Shown here one piece after another: positions 32,822-42,032 of a DNA stretch of 64,000 nucleotides. Positions within the stretch are counted from its first letter, which is position 1, and each line of letters starts with the position of its first letter. This DNA is from Deltaproteobacteria bacterium (GTDB lineage Bacteria; Myxococcota; JADLHZ01), in the NCBI GenBank assembly GCA_020848545.1, contig JADLHZ010000025.1:81145-145144 (forward strand), read 5' to 3'. The translations under genes and the position numbers were made by a program. The notes beneath the pieces are model-generated. The model did no database searches and was not told the origin of the DNA. It worked only from the letters and a program-made list of their open reading frames with translations.

Positions 32822-33667
32822 ATGAACACTGCCTACCTCGTCGGTCTTCTCTTCAGCGTCGTCGCTGCACCACCGGAAGTCACGAGCCTCGAAGATGCGC
32901 TGAAGAAGCCTGCGGGCGTCGTGCGTCTGAACCTCACGCGCAAGAACGTGGCGGCGATTCCGGCGGATGTTCAGAAGCTCAAGAAGCTGAAGGAGCTCGA
33001 CCTCAGCTACCTGCCGATCGAAGACCTTCCGAAAGAGCTTGCGGCGCTGGACAAGCTCGAGGTGCTCGTCTTGCGCTGCACGGGCTTGAAGAAGCTGCCC
33101 GACGTCGTCGCGGAGCTGAAGGGCCTGAAGGTGCTCGACGTGTCGGCGGCGCAGGACTGCGACGACTCGTTGAAGGCGAGCAAAGAGACGCTCGCGCTCA
33201 TCGGCAAGATGACGGGGCTGAAAGAGCTGCGCATGCCGATGATGCGCCTGAAGACCGTGCCGGCGGAGATCCTGAAGCTCACCGCGCTGCGCGCGCTCGA
33301 TCTGTCGTACAACGATCTTTCGGCGCTGCCGCCGGCGATCTCGGGGCTGAGCGAGCTCGAGGATCTGAACCTCGCCGGCAACGAGATCGCCAAGTTCCCG
33401 GCGGAGCTCGCGACGCTGAAGAAGCTCGCGTTCCTCAACCTCAGCGAGCAGCGGGAGAAGAAGCTGAAGACCGTCGGCGCCGAGCTCGGCGGCATGGTCA
33501 CGCTGCGCACGCTCGATCTGACGGCGAACGACGTGGCGGCGTTGCCGACGGAGATCTCGGCGCTGAAGAAGCTGACGAAGGTGCGGCTGTCGGGAAATCC
33601 GCTCACGGACGATCAGATCGCGGCGCTGAAGAAGGCGCTGCCGAAGACCAAGGTCGAGTTCGAGTAG
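32822..33667 (+). CDS. Exported leucine-rich-repeat protein
   Basis: 281 residues from ATG 32822. A short signal-like start (MNTAYLVGLLFSVVAAPPEV) is followed by about ten LRR units of 23 residues of the LPxxIxxLxxLxxLxLxxNxL type, for example LPKELAALDKLEVLVLRCTG and VPAEILKLTALRALDLSYND. The repeats form a curved protein-binding scaffold. Many Lys residues replace polar positions (LKKLKELDLS). No catalytic motif is seen; a periplasmic or surface adaptor is likely. It is convergent with the peptidoglycan-binding-like gene. Confidence 0.85.
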   Translation: MNTAYLVGLLFSVVAAPPEVTSLEDALKKPAGVVRLNLTRKNVAAIPADVQKLKKLKELDLSYLPIEDLPKELAALDKLEVLVLRCTGLKKLPDVVAELKGLKVLDVSAAQDCDDSLKASKETLALIGKMTGLKELRMPMMRLKTVPAEILKLTALRALDLSYNDLSALPPAISGLSELEDLNLAGNEIAKFPAELATLKKLAFLNLSEQREKKLKTVGAELGGMVTLRTLDLTANDVAALPTEISALKKLTKVRLSGNPLTDDQIAALKKALPKTKVEFE

Positions 33668-33710
33668 CTGCAAACGCCGCTCTCGGACTGATCCAGCTTG
33701 CGCGGTGCGA

Positions 33711-34271
33711 TCAAGCCGCCGGCGCGTGTAGCTGGCGCAGCGCGCTCATCACCGACGCGTTCGCGCCCCACGCCGTGCGCATGCTCGCCGCCGTGCGCGG
33801 GCCGAAGATGCCGTCGACCGTGCCGACGTCGCAGGCGCCGTTCTGGAGCAGCACCGTTTGGATGGCGCGGATCGCGCGGTTCAACGCGCTGCGGGTGCTC
33901 GGGTTCATCGTGCCGGTGACGGTCACGCCGAGCAGCTGTTGCAGCTCGCGCACCTGCGTGGCGTTGTTCGGGTCGAAACCGAGGCCGGCGTTGACTTCGG
34001 CGCTCCGGCGGCGTTCGAAGGCGATGCCGCGGCGGCGACCTTCGACGATTGAGCAGCCGGCGCGCGGCGGCGGCGGCTCCGGACGAGCGATGGCGGCAGG
34101 CACCTCGCAGACGGCGGGCGGCGGCGCCTCCATGACGTCGACCGCGGGCGGCGCGACGATGGTCGAGACGGCGGCTTCGACGCCGGGCTCGTTGGTGCAG
34201 ACCGCGAGCTCGGCAGGGAGCTCGGCGGCGGCCGGAGCGATGCAGGTGGCGTAGAGCGGATTACAAGTCAT
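33711..34271 (-). CDS. Peptidoglycan-binding-like domain protein
   Basis: 186 residues from ATG 34271, with TTGGAGG as Shine-Dalgarno sequence. The N-terminal 75 residues are Pro/Ala/Val-rich with several cysteines and no classical signal peptide. The C-terminal half contains a PG_binding_1-like repeat: ATQVRELQQLLGVTVTGTMN and QNGACDVGTVDGIFGPRTAA, matching the VDGIFGPRTxAAVR signature. Such domains bind muropeptides and usually accompany a hydrolase, but here no catalytic domain is attached. Export could use a non-classical route, or the start could be elsewhere. Confidence 0.65.
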   Translation of the reverse strand: MTCNPLYATCIAPAAAELPAELAVCTNEPGVEAAVSTIVAPPAVDVMEAPPPAVCEVPAAIARPEPPPPRAGCSIVEGRRRGIAFERRRSAEVNAGLGFDPNNATQVRELQQLLGVTVTGTMNPSTRSALNRAIRAIQTVLLQNGACDVGTVDGIFGPRTAASMRTAWGANASVMSALRQLHAPAA

Positions 34272-34355
34272 GAGCGACCTCCAAGAAAGGTATCGCCAAG
34301 ACCTTCACTGCAGGCGCGGGCGCGGCGCACGGAGACCCCGACCTTTGCCGCCCCA

Positions 34356-34375
34356 ACGTCAACGTTCTTTGACGT
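34356..34375. promoter_or_regulatory. Inverted repeat in a divergent intergenic region
   Basis: ACGTCAA (34356-34362) and TTGACGT (34369-34375) form a perfect 7-bp inverted repeat around CGTTCT. It lies between divergent genes at 34271 (minus) and 34410 (plus) and may be a regulator site; no regulator is encoded nearby. Confidence 0.35.
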
Positions 34376-34409
34376 CCTTGCTCACGCCGGGCTAAGCGCC
34401 GCGCGCATC

Positions 34410-35579
34410 ATGACCGCCATCGCCAACGTCGCCATCTCGAAGAAGGGCCTGCAGCGCCTGCGCCAGGGCTTCGTGTGGATCTTCCGCTCGGATCTCGACG
34501 GCAAGACCGACGCCGAGCCCGGCGCCATCGTCAAGGTGATCGATCGCGGCAACAACTTCTTGGCGTACGCGTTCTACAGCCAGAGCGAGCTCGCGCTGCG
34601 GGTGCTCACGCGTGAGGACCGCTTGCCCGATCGCGCCTTCTTCGGCCGCCGCTTGGACGAAGCGATCGCCCGTCGCGCGCGCTACTTTCCGAAGAGCCGC
34701 GACGCGATGCGCGTGGTTCATGGCGAGGCCGACATGCTGCCTGGGTGGCTGGTCGACAGGTTCGGCGACGCCCTCGTCGTGCAGTCGATGTCGCTCGCGA
34801 GCGATCAGCGGGAGCCGATGCTCATCGAGCTGCTGATCGAGCGTTTCAAGCCGCGCGCCGTCGTCTTTCGCGACGACGGCATGACGCGCGAATACGAAGG
34901 CCTCGACGATCGCAAGGGGCTCGCCCACGGCACCGACGCGCGCGCGGCGTTTCACGAAGGGGAGATCGCGTTCGAGATCGATCTGCTCGCCGATCAAAAG
35001 ACCGGCGCGTTCCTCGATCAGTACGAGAACCACCTGCTCGCGGCGGAGTACGCCAAGGGCGAGGCGCTCGATCTCTTCTGCTACCACGGTGGCTTCGGGC
35101 TGCAGATGGCGAAGCGGGCGGCGCGCGTCACCTGCGTCGATCAAAGCGAGCTCGCCGTCAGCCGCGTCAAGGCGAACGCCGAGCGCAACGGCCTCGCCAA
35201 TGTGACGGGCGTCGCTGCGAACGCGTTCGATCTCTTGCGCGAGCACGAGCAGGCCGCGCGCCGCTTCGACACGATCGTGATCGATCCGCCGGCCTTCGCC
35301 AAGCGCAAGAGCGCCATCGAGGCGGCGTACCGTGGCTACAAAGATCTCAACATGCGGGCGATGCGCTGCTTGGAGCCCGGCGGGATCCTGATCTCCTGTT
35401 CGTGCTCGGCGAAGATGACGCGCGACTTGTTCGAAGAGATGTTGATCGACGCGAGCCGCGACGCCAAGCGCCGGATGCTCATCCTCGAGCGGCGGGGCGC
35501 GTCGCGCGATCACCCGGGCCTCGCCGGCGTGCCGGAGACCGAGTACTTGAAGTGCTTCGTGCTGCAGGCGGTCGACTGA
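34410..35579 (+). CDS. Class I SAM-dependent rRNA (cytosine-C5) methyltransferase, RlmI-like
   Basis: 389 residues. An N-terminal PUA-like part (AISKKGLQRLRQGFVWIFRS, about 8-27, and GAIVKVIDRGNNFLAYAFYS) precedes the Rossmann domain. The latter includes KTGAFLDQYENHLLAAEYAK, motif I ALDLFCYHGGFGLQMAKRA (about 222-240), VDQSELAVSRVKANAERNG and the catalytic-site region IVIDPPAFAKRKS (about 289-301). ISCSCSAKMTRDLF contains the cysteine used for C5 attack. The order is that of E. coli RlmI/YccW, which methylates 23S rRNA C1962. The exact target in this organism is inferred. Confidence 0.88.
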   Translation: MTAIANVAISKKGLQRLRQGFVWIFRSDLDGKTDAEPGAIVKVIDRGNNFLAYAFYSQSELALRVLTREDRLPDRAFFGRRLDEAIARRARYFPKSRDAMRVVHGEADMLPGWLVDRFGDALVVQSMSLASDQREPMLIELLIERFKPRAVVFRDDGMTREYEGLDDRKGLAHGTDARAAFHEGEIAFEIDLLADQKTGAFLDQYENHLLAAEYAKGEALDLFCYHGGFGLQMAKRAARVTCVDQSELAVSRVKANAERNGLANVTGVAANAFDLLREHEQAARRFDTIVIDPPAFAKRKSAIEAAYRGYKDLNMRAMRCLEPGGILISCSCSAKMTRDLFEEMLIDASRDAKRRMLILERRGASRDHPGLAGVPETEYLKCFVLQAVD

Positions 35580-35612
35580 CGTTTACCCCAGCGTTCGTGT
35601 TAGTCGGCTCGT

Positions 35613-38600
35613 ATGCTCCACGCTCTCGCGCTCGTATTGTCTCTCACAGCGGACGACGGTCGCGTCGAAGTGCCGCTGCAGAAGTGGGAACAGATGCAAC
35701 AAGAGCTCGCCCAGCGCGCCGAGCTCGAGAAGCCACCGCTGCCGGTCGCGCAGCTCGAGCGGCGCATCGACGGCACCTTCAAGCGCGGCGTCTTCACCGG
35801 CGACCTCGTCGCGCGGTTTCGCTACTTCGGCGGCGGCGGCCACGCGCGCGTCCCGGTGATCGACGGCACCGCGGCGGTGGCGTCGGTGACCTTGAACGGC
35901 AAGCGCACGTCGCTCCTGAAGGAAGGCGACATGTACACCGTCGGCCTCTCCGAGCCCGGCGTTTACGAAGTTCGTGCGCGGTTCTTGTGGGGCAAGGAGC
36001 AAGATCGCTTCGCGCGGCGGCTGCGCTTTCGCGTGCCCGAGGCCGGCACCACGGCGGTGAGTGTGCTCTTGCCGGAACCAGACATCGAGGCGCGGCTCGC
36101 GAAGGGGGCGATCGCAGCGCAGACGAATGCGCAAGGCGGCACGCTGCTGAAGACGCACTTGGACGCCGCCGGCCGCTTCGATCTCACCTGGGCGCGCAAG
36201 CTGACGCACAAGGGGCAGGCGAAGGCGCGGCTCGAAGCGCGGCAGTACACGGTCTTCTCCCTGCAAGATGCCGTGACGAGCGGCGTGTCGGTGTTCGACG
36301 TGAGCGTGCTCGAGGGCGAGACCGATCGCGTGGATCTGTTGGTGCCGCCGGGCGTCGAGGTGTTGCGCGTCGAAGGCGAGGCGGTGCTGCAATGGCAGAG
36401 CGATCCGCGCGCGCCCGAGCTCTCCGTCTTGCTGCGCTACCTGCTCGAAGGAACCACGCGCATCGCGGTGCACTTTCAATATCCGTCGGACGCGAAGGGC
36501 GCGACGCTGATGCTGCCAACGGCGAAGACGGCGACGCTCACTGCCGGCGCGCTCGGTGTGGCGGCGGCCGGAGGGCTGGCTGTGTCTGTCCGATCAGCGG
36601 AGCAGGCGACCGCGCTCGAAGCGCACGACATCCCGCCCGAGCTCAACGAGCTCACGAACGCACCGCTCGCGCTCGCTTACACCCACACGGCGGCGCCGAA
36701 GATCCAACTCGGCCTCGTTCGTCAGGAAGACGTGGCGGTGACGAGCACCGTCATCGATGAGCTGCAGGCGTCGACCGTCCTCATCGAGAGCGGCCGCGAG
36801 ATCACCAAGATCAAGCTGCGCGTGAGAAACAACGCGCGCCAGTACTTGAGCGTCGTGCTGCCGAGCGCCGCCGAGCTCACGCATTCGCTCGTCGACGGTC
36901 AGGCGGTGCGCCCGGCGGTCAGCGGGGCCAACACCTTGCTCTTCCCCTTGCGGCAAAGCGAGAAGCTCGGCGCCGGCAAGACGAAGAGCCACGCCGTGCG
37001 CGACGGCGAGACGCTGAGCAGCATCGCCAACCTCTACTACTCGGATCCGACGAAGACGCGCTTCTTGCTCGAGCACAACACCGACGTGCTCGCCGACGAG
37101 AACGATCTGCAGGTCGGCAAGGTGCTGCGCATCCCGCAAAAATCCGGCGCCGTCGTCGAGGAGTCGAGCTTCGTCATCGAGCTCGCGTACAAGCAAAAGA
37201 GCGCGAGCATGGGTTGGCTCGGGCGCCGAGAGATCGCGCTGCCCAAGCTCGACGTGGCGATCACCGACGCGACTTGGCACGTGTATCTATCGCCCGAGCT
37301 CGAGCCGCTCTCGTTCGCGTCGAACTTGGTGCAGTACTCGGCGATTCGCTACGACCCCCTGCGGCGCTTGCGCGACTTTCTGCGACTTGGCGCCAAGAAC
37401 GCCTGGGCCGGGGGCGGCTATCAGAGCATCTTGAAGCAGCGGCGCGGGATCTGGGAGGCCGAGGTCGAGCGCAAGAACGCCGCGAGCGACGCCGTGCTGA
37501 CGACCTTTCCGCTGGTCGGCGAGCGCTACCGCTTCAAGCGCCTGTTGCTGAAGGAGGAGCAGCCACAGCTCGCCGTCGTCTACGTCGCGCGTGAGATCGC
37601 GGCGGCCATCCCGTGGATCGTCTTCCTCGCGAGCGCGGCCGTCGTCCTCTTCGTGCGCCGGCACCGGCGTTGGTTCGCGCGGCCGGTTGCCCGCGCTGGC
37701 GCCGCGGGCCTCGCCTTGCTCACGCTCTTCCTTGCGCACTACTTTCTCGGCGTGCATCGGCGCGTGCTCTGGGGCGTCGATCTCGCGCTCCTCCTGTCTC
37801 TCCTCGCTGACGCCCGCCTCGGGTTTCTGGCGAAGGCGGCGCCCTACGCGGCGTCGCCCTGGCGCCTCTTCGAGCTCGTCAGCGTGCGCAACTGGCTCTT
37901 GCTCGTCGGGCTTTGTTGCGGCGTCCTCGTCATCCTGAGCTACCCGCTCTTGCTTTCGACCTTCACCCTCGTCGCGCTCGGCTTCCTGAGCTATCGTCGC
38001 GCGCGCTTTTTGCCCGCCGCCGCGGCGCTCTTGTTGCTGTGGGCGCCGGACAACCTGCGCGCGCAGGACGACGACGTGCAGAGCGATGACGCGCAGTTCG
38101 GCGAAGAGCCGCCCGAGCCCGCCCCAGAGCCGGCGGCAGAAGACGCGCAGCCGGCCGGCAAGAACGACGCGGCCTTCGATCAGCTCATGGAGCAGAACGA
38201 AAATCGCCGCCCGGTGCCCCGGCCGTCGCCGCAGGCGTTGGTGGCGCCGAGCGAAGGCAAGGCCACGGTGCCGCTCGTCGAGTACATGCGCGTCGTGCGC
38301 GCGCTCGAAGCGGCGCGCAAGAAGGACACGGTGAACCCCGGGCCGGCGGTCGTGCTCGGCGCGGCAGACTATTCCGGCGAGGTGAAGAACGGCGCGCTCG
38401 CGTTGACCATGCGCCTGCAAGCGACGCTCGGGCAACCCGGGCGGTGGAAGAGCGTGCCGCTGATTGGCGAGTCGGTCGTGCTCGCGAGCGCCAAAGACGA
38501 GCACGGCCAGGCGCTGCCGATCGTGCGGCAAAACGGCTACCACGTCTGGCTCACGCAAGCGGCCGCCGAGACCTCGTTGACGGTAGAGCTCCTGGTGCCC

Positions 38601-40421
38601 GCACGCGGCCCTCGCGGCTCGATCGAGTACGACTTCCCGGTGCCGCGCACGCCGGTGACGCACGTGCGCACACACTTTGCGCAAGCGGGGCTCGAGCCTC
38701 GCCTCGACGCCGCGGTGCAAGCCAAGGTGGAGCGCAGTGGCGCCGGCACGACGCTCGACGCGACGCTGCGCCCGACCACGCGGCTGCACCTCGTCGGCTT
38801 TCGTGAGGTCGCGGACGCCGGCGGCCAGAAGGCGAAGGTCTACGCCGAGACCTTGAACTTGCTCTCGGTCGACGCCGGCAGCCTCGAGCTCTTCAGCGTG
38901 CTGCGCTACACGATCCTCTACGGCGGCGTGAAGGACTTTCACGTGCTCGTGCCAAAGGGGTTCACCGTCGTCTCGGCGGAAGGAGAGGGCGCCTTTCGCT
39001 ATGTCGTCGAGGCGAGCGACGCAGGCACGCTCGTCCGCGGCGAGACCGAGCTGCCGATCAGAAACGCGTACGAAGTGTCATTGCGCCTGCGCCGGGAGCT
39101 TCCGCGCGCGACCGACGAAGCGCTCAGCATCGACGCGCCCTTGCCGCGGCCGCAGCGGGTCGAGCGTGACGCCGGCTGGCTCGGCATCGAAGTGCCGGGC
39201 AAGCTGCAGCTGCAAGAGAAGGCGATCGCCGGCGTGCTTCCCGTCGATGTTCGGCAACTACCGCCAGACATGGTCGAGAGCTCGGTCAGCCCTATCTTGA
39301 AGGCCTATCGTTACCACGCGGCCGACGCGGCGGTGACGCTCGCGGCGACGCGGCTGCCAGAGAAGGACCCGAAGGGCGCGTCGATCGACCGCCTCGTCGC
39401 GTCTTCGCTGCTCTCGCCCGAAGGCACGCTGCTGACCGATCTGAGCGTCACCTTGCGCAATCGCCTGCGCCCGAGTCTGGTGCTCGCGTTGCCCGAGGGC
39501 GCCACCGTGGTGTCGGCGCTGATCGACGGTCAGCCCGTCAAGCCGAGCCGAGATGCCGGCGGACGCTTGACCTTACCGCTCGTGCGCTCGGGCGGCGACG
39601 ATCGCCTGCGGCCCTTCACGGTGCAGCTCGCGCTCGAGCAGAACGTGGGCCGGCTCGGATGGATAGGCCGCCCCACGCTCGCGCTGCCGAGCGTCGATCT
39701 GCCGATCTCGTCGTTGCGCTGGGTGGTCTACGTGCCCGAGCGCAACGTCTATTCGCGGCTCGAAGGCGATCTGGACGGCCAAGTGCTCGCCGGAGAAGCG
39801 AGCTGGCACCAGCCGTCGACGCACAGCGAAGTGCTGCGCGCCCAGGCGACCGTGGCGCCGCTCGCCCGCGCGGGCCTGAGCGCGCCTGCGACCGGCGGCG
39901 GCGGCGCGATGTCGGTGCGCCCGGCGGTGCCGCACGTGGGCCGCCCGCTCGCGCACCGGCGTTTTTGGATCGAGAATGATCAGCCGATGACGGTGCATTT
40001 TTGGTACCTGCGCAACGCGCTCACGCTACCGATCGGGTGGCTGTCGGCGCTGCTCGTTGCCGTCGCTGTGGCGGTGGTGAGCTTGGTCAACGATCGCCGG
40101 CGGCGCTTGGCAGGAGCGACGCTCGCCGTGCTCTCGTGCATTCCCGCTTACAAGCTCATCGGCAGCGACGCGGTCGTGCTCGCGCTGCTCTGCGGCGGCC
40201 TGTTCGCGGCGGCGCGGCGCGGCCTGCTTCAGCGTGCATGGACGAGCTTCATCGGCGAGGTGCGCGCCATGCCGCAGCGCTTCGCCGCAAGGGCGCGGCC
40301 GCAGCGGACCAAATGGCAATGGCTCATGCATGCGGCCGTCACAGCCGCGATGGCGGTGACGGGTTGCTTCTTCATCATCTTGTTGCTGCGCGTCGTCTGG
40401 CTGCTTGGCCGCCCGCTTTGA
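35613..40421 (+). CDS. Giant internally duplicated multi-pass membrane protein with inserted LysM domain
   Basis: 1602 residues. Two homologous halves (about 1-815 and 820-1602) each have a periplasmic Ig/beta-sandwich-rich part, then membrane helices. Paired segments include DLLVPPGVEVLRVEGE with HVLVPKGFTVVSAEGE, LVDGQAVRP with LIDGQPVKP, and MGWLGRREIALPKLDVAI with LGWIGRPTLALPSVDLPI. Half one carries an extra LysM domain (HAVRDGETLSSIANLYY, about 458-505) and five or six helices (about 666-810); half two ends in about three or four helices (1469-1600). The linker (815-885) is acidic and Pro-rich. LysM suggests peptidoglycan contact. The role is unknown; the protein is monocistronic and convergent with the J-domain gene. 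Confidence 0.8.
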   Translation: MLHALALVLSLTADDGRVEVPLQKWEQMQQELAQRAELEKPPLPVAQLERRIDGTFKRGVFTGDLVARFRYFGGGGHARVPVIDGTAAVASVTLNGKRTSLLKEGDMYTVGLSEPGVYEVRARFLWGKEQDRFARRLRFRVPEAGTTAVSVLLPEPDIEARLAKGAIAAQTNAQGGTLLKTHLDAAGRFDLTWARKLTHKGQAKARLEARQYTVFSLQDAVTSGVSVFDVSVLEGETDRVDLLVPPGVEVLRVEGEAVLQWQSDPRAPELSVLLRYLLEGTTRIAVHFQYPSDAKGATLMLPTAKTATLTAGALGVAAAGGLAVSVRSAEQATALEAHDIPPELNELTNAPLALAYTHTAAPKIQLGLVRQEDVAVTSTVIDELQASTVLIESGREITKIKLRVRNNARQYLSVVLPSAAELTHSLVDGQAVRPAVSGANTLLFPLRQSEKLGAGKTKSHAVRDGETLSSIANLYYSDPTKTRFLLEHNTDVLADENDLQVGKVLRIPQKSGAVVEESSFVIELAYKQKSASMGWLGRREIALPKLDVAITDATWHVYLSPELEPLSFASNLVQYSAIRYDPLRRLRDFLRLGAKNAWAGGGYQSILKQRRGIWEAEVERKNAASDAVLTTFPLVGERYRFKRLLLKEEQPQLAVVYVAREIAAAIPWIVFLASAAVVLFVRRHRRWFARPVARAGAAGLALLTLFLAHYFLGVHRRVLWGVDLALLLSLLADARLGFLAKAAPYAASPWRLFELVSVRNWLLLVGLCCGVLVILSYPLLLSTFTLVALGFLSYRRARFLPAAAALLLLWAPDNLRAQDDDVQSDDAQFGEEPPEPAPEPAAEDAQPAGKNDAAFDQLMEQNENRRPVPRPSPQALVAPSEGKATVPLVEYMRVVRALEAARKKDTVNPGPAVVLGAADYSGEVKNGALALTMRLQATLGQPGRWKSVPLIGESVVLASAKDEHGQALPIVRQNGYHVWLTQAAAETSLTVELLVPARGPRGSIEYDFPVPRTPVTHVRTHFAQAGLEPRLDAAVQAKVERSGAGTTLDATLRPTTRLHLVGFREVADAGGQKAKVYAETLNLLSVDAGSLELFSVLRYTILYGGVKDFHVLVPKGFTVVSAEGEGAFRYVVEASDAGTLVRGETELPIRNAYEVSLRLRRELPRATDEALSIDAPLPRPQRVERDAGWLGIEVPGKLQLQEKAIAGVLPVDVRQLPPDMVESSVSPILKAYRYHAADAAVTLAATRLPEKDPKGASIDRLVASSLLSPEGTLLTDLSVTLRNRLRPSLVLALPEGATVVSALIDGQPVKPSRDAGGRLTLPLVRSGGDDRLRPFTVQLALEQNVGRLGWIGRPTLALPSVDLPISSLRWVVYVPERNVYSRLEGDLDGQVLAGEASWHQPSTHSEVLRAQATVAPLARAGLSAPATGGGGAMSVRPAVPHVGRPLAHRRFWIENDQPMTVHFWYLRNALTLPIGWLSALLVAVAVAVVSLVNDRRRRLAGATLAVLSCIPAYKLIGSDAVVLALLCGGLFAAARRGLLQRAWTSFIGEVRAMPQRFAARARPQRTKWQWLMHAAVTAAMAVTGCFFIILLLRVVWLLGRPL

Positions 40422-40422
40422 T

Positions 40423-41655
40423 TCACTTCTTGAACAACTTACTGAAGATCCCGCCGCCCCCGTTCTTCACCGGCTGATGCTTGCCGCTGTCGGCGCGCAT
40501 CGCCATCAAGCGAAGCTCACGCTGCGCGTTGATGTTCTTCGGATCGAGATCCAAGCACTTTTGAAAGTTATTGCGGGCCTTCTGGTTCTCGCCTTCGGCC
40601 TTGTGGATGCGGCCGAGGCACTCGAAGGCCCGTGCGAGCTGTGGCTGGATCTCGATCGCTTTATGCACCGCGGCGATGGCTTCAACCGCCTTGTGCTCGG
40701 CGGAATAGAGCGCCAGGCCGTACAAGGCCCAAAATTCGGCCTCGCCAGGGTTGATCTCCTTCGCCAGCGTGAGCTCCTTGAGCGCGCCTTGGAATTCGCC
40801 GCGGGTGAGCAGCGCGTCGCCGCGCTTGAACGCCGACTCGGCGCGCATAATCTCGCTGACGTCGGTCGGGAGCCCCTTCTTCTTTCGGTCCATGATCGCG
40901 TCGTAGTCGCTGCGCTTCCGTGGATCGGAGAGGGTGTTGAACGCGTCCGAGACCTTGCCGAAGAGGCTCTCGAGCTGCAGCTTCGCCTCTTCGCCGAGAT
41001 CGAGCTTGCCGTAGCGGTCGGTGTGCCAGAGCTTGGCGAGGTCGAAGTACTTCTTCTTGATCTCGTCGGCGCTCGCCTTCTCGCCCACGCCGAGCACCTC
41101 GTAATGCCCCTGCGTCTTCTGCTTCTCGAACGCCTCGCGGATCTCTTGGCGCGCTTTGGCGACCTGCGGATCGAGCGCGACGTCGCTGATCTCGTCGCGT
41201 GCGAGCAGCGCCAACGTGTCGACGAGCTCGCCCTTCATGCGCGTACGCAGGCCGGGCTTCGACGTGAGCTTGTAGCTCCCGCTCTCCTCGCTGACCGATT
41301 GTGTGATCAAGAGCTCGACGAGCGCGCGCAAGGTGTCGACGGCGTCCTTCTCGGAGACCTTGCCGCTGTCGATCGCCGCGAGCTCGAGCGGGAGCTTCTT
41401 GTCACGCGCGACCTGCAGGATCACTGCCTTGTCTTCGGCGCGCAGCAGCCGGCGGGTGACCAGGAGATCGGTCAAGCTCTCGCCGGGGACGCTGCTCTGG
41501 GCTGAGAACGGCTTGCCCTCGTCGAAGAACACCCGGCGCTTCTTCGTCGCGAGGTCGAAGTCGACGAAGCCGCTGAAGCGCTCGCCGAGCAAGCGCATGA
41601 AGAAGCGGCGGACGCTCTCTCCGCCCTGAAACTGTGCCGACTCGGGGATGGCCAT
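40423..41655 (-). CDS. PATAN/DUF4388-like, J-domain and TPR protein with HTD in place of HPD
   Basis: 410 residues. The N-terminal 75 residues (SGFVDFDLATKKRRVFFDEG, then GESLTDLLVTRRLL) resemble the DUF4388/PATAN module common in deltaproteobacterial signalling proteins. A J-domain follows at about 183-255 (HYEVLGVGEKASADEIKKKY, LAKLWHTDRYG, LSDPRKRSDYD), with HTD where HPD is required for Hsp70 stimulation. TPR units then run to the end (AFKRGDALLTRGEFQGALKE, ARAFECLGRIHKAEGENQKA). The cytoplasmic protein probably acts as a scaffold or DnaK co-factor with altered activity. It is divergent from the ftsB-like gene by about 60 bp. Confidence 0.85.
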   Translation of the reverse strand: MAIPESAQFQGGESVRRFFMRLLGERFSGFVDFDLATKKRRVFFDEGKPFSAQSSVPGESLTDLLVTRRLLRAEDKAVILQVARDKKLPLELAAIDSGKVSEKDAVDTLRALVELLITQSVSEESGSYKLTSKPGLRTRMKGELVDTLALLARDEISDVALDPQVAKARQEIREAFEKQKTQGHYEVLGVGEKASADEIKKKYFDLAKLWHTDRYGKLDLGEEAKLQLESLFGKVSDAFNTLSDPRKRSDYDAIMDRKKKGLPTDVSEIMRAESAFKRGDALLTRGEFQGALKELTLAKEINPGEAEFWALYGLALYSAEHKAVEAIAAVHKAIEIQPQLARAFECLGRIHKAEGENQKARNNFQKCLDLDPKNINAQRELRLMAMRADSGKHQPVKNGGGGIFSKLFKK

Positions 41656-41715
41656 GCCGTCTCGAAGGCTCCGTTTCCTTGCTACGTAGGAGGCGTTGCG
41701 TTAGACCGCGAGCAA

Positions 41716-42027
41716 GTGCGAGTCAAACCACTGATCGCCTCCGTGAGCGTGCTGCTCGCCTTCGGGGTGACTCTGACCACGGTGTTCTCCGCGAAGAGCG
41801 CGACGCAGATCGAAGATCTCCGCGCCGACATCGAGCGCAAGCAACAAGAGAACGAACGCCTCGCGCGCGAGATCGACGAGATCAAGACGAAGCTCCGCGC
41901 GCTGAACGAGCGGACCGACGTGAAGGAGAAGCTGATCCGCGAGGACACCGGCTTCGTGCGCGCCGACGAGCTCTTGTTTCAATTCAAGGACAAGGACGGT
42001 CCGAAGTCGGAGCCGGGGTCGCCTTGA
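41716..42027 (+). CDS. ftsB: FtsB/DivIC-family septum formation initiator
   Basis: 103 residues from GTG 41716. A single N-terminal helix (PLIASVSVLLAFGVTLTTVF) is followed by a periplasmic coiled coil (IEDLRADIERKQQENERLAR, EIDEIKTKLRALNERTDV) and the FtsB signature region LIREDTGFVRADELLFQFK. FtsB bridges FtsL and FtsQ in the divisome. The length fits. It heads a likely operon: the diguanylate cyclase gene begins 5 nt downstream and PhoH overlaps that. Confidence 0.82.
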   Translation: MRVKPLIASVSVLLAFGVTLTTVFSAKSATQIEDLRADIERKQQENERLAREIDEIKTKLRALNERTDVKEKLIREDTGFVRADELLFQFKDKDGPKSEPGSP

Positions 42028-42032
42028 GAGAA

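Noticed and set aside
34745..36760. 671-residue plus-strand frame across the methyltransferase and the giant membrane protein
   Set aside because: Arg-rich low-complexity translation in a shifted frame over two genes with clear domain content.
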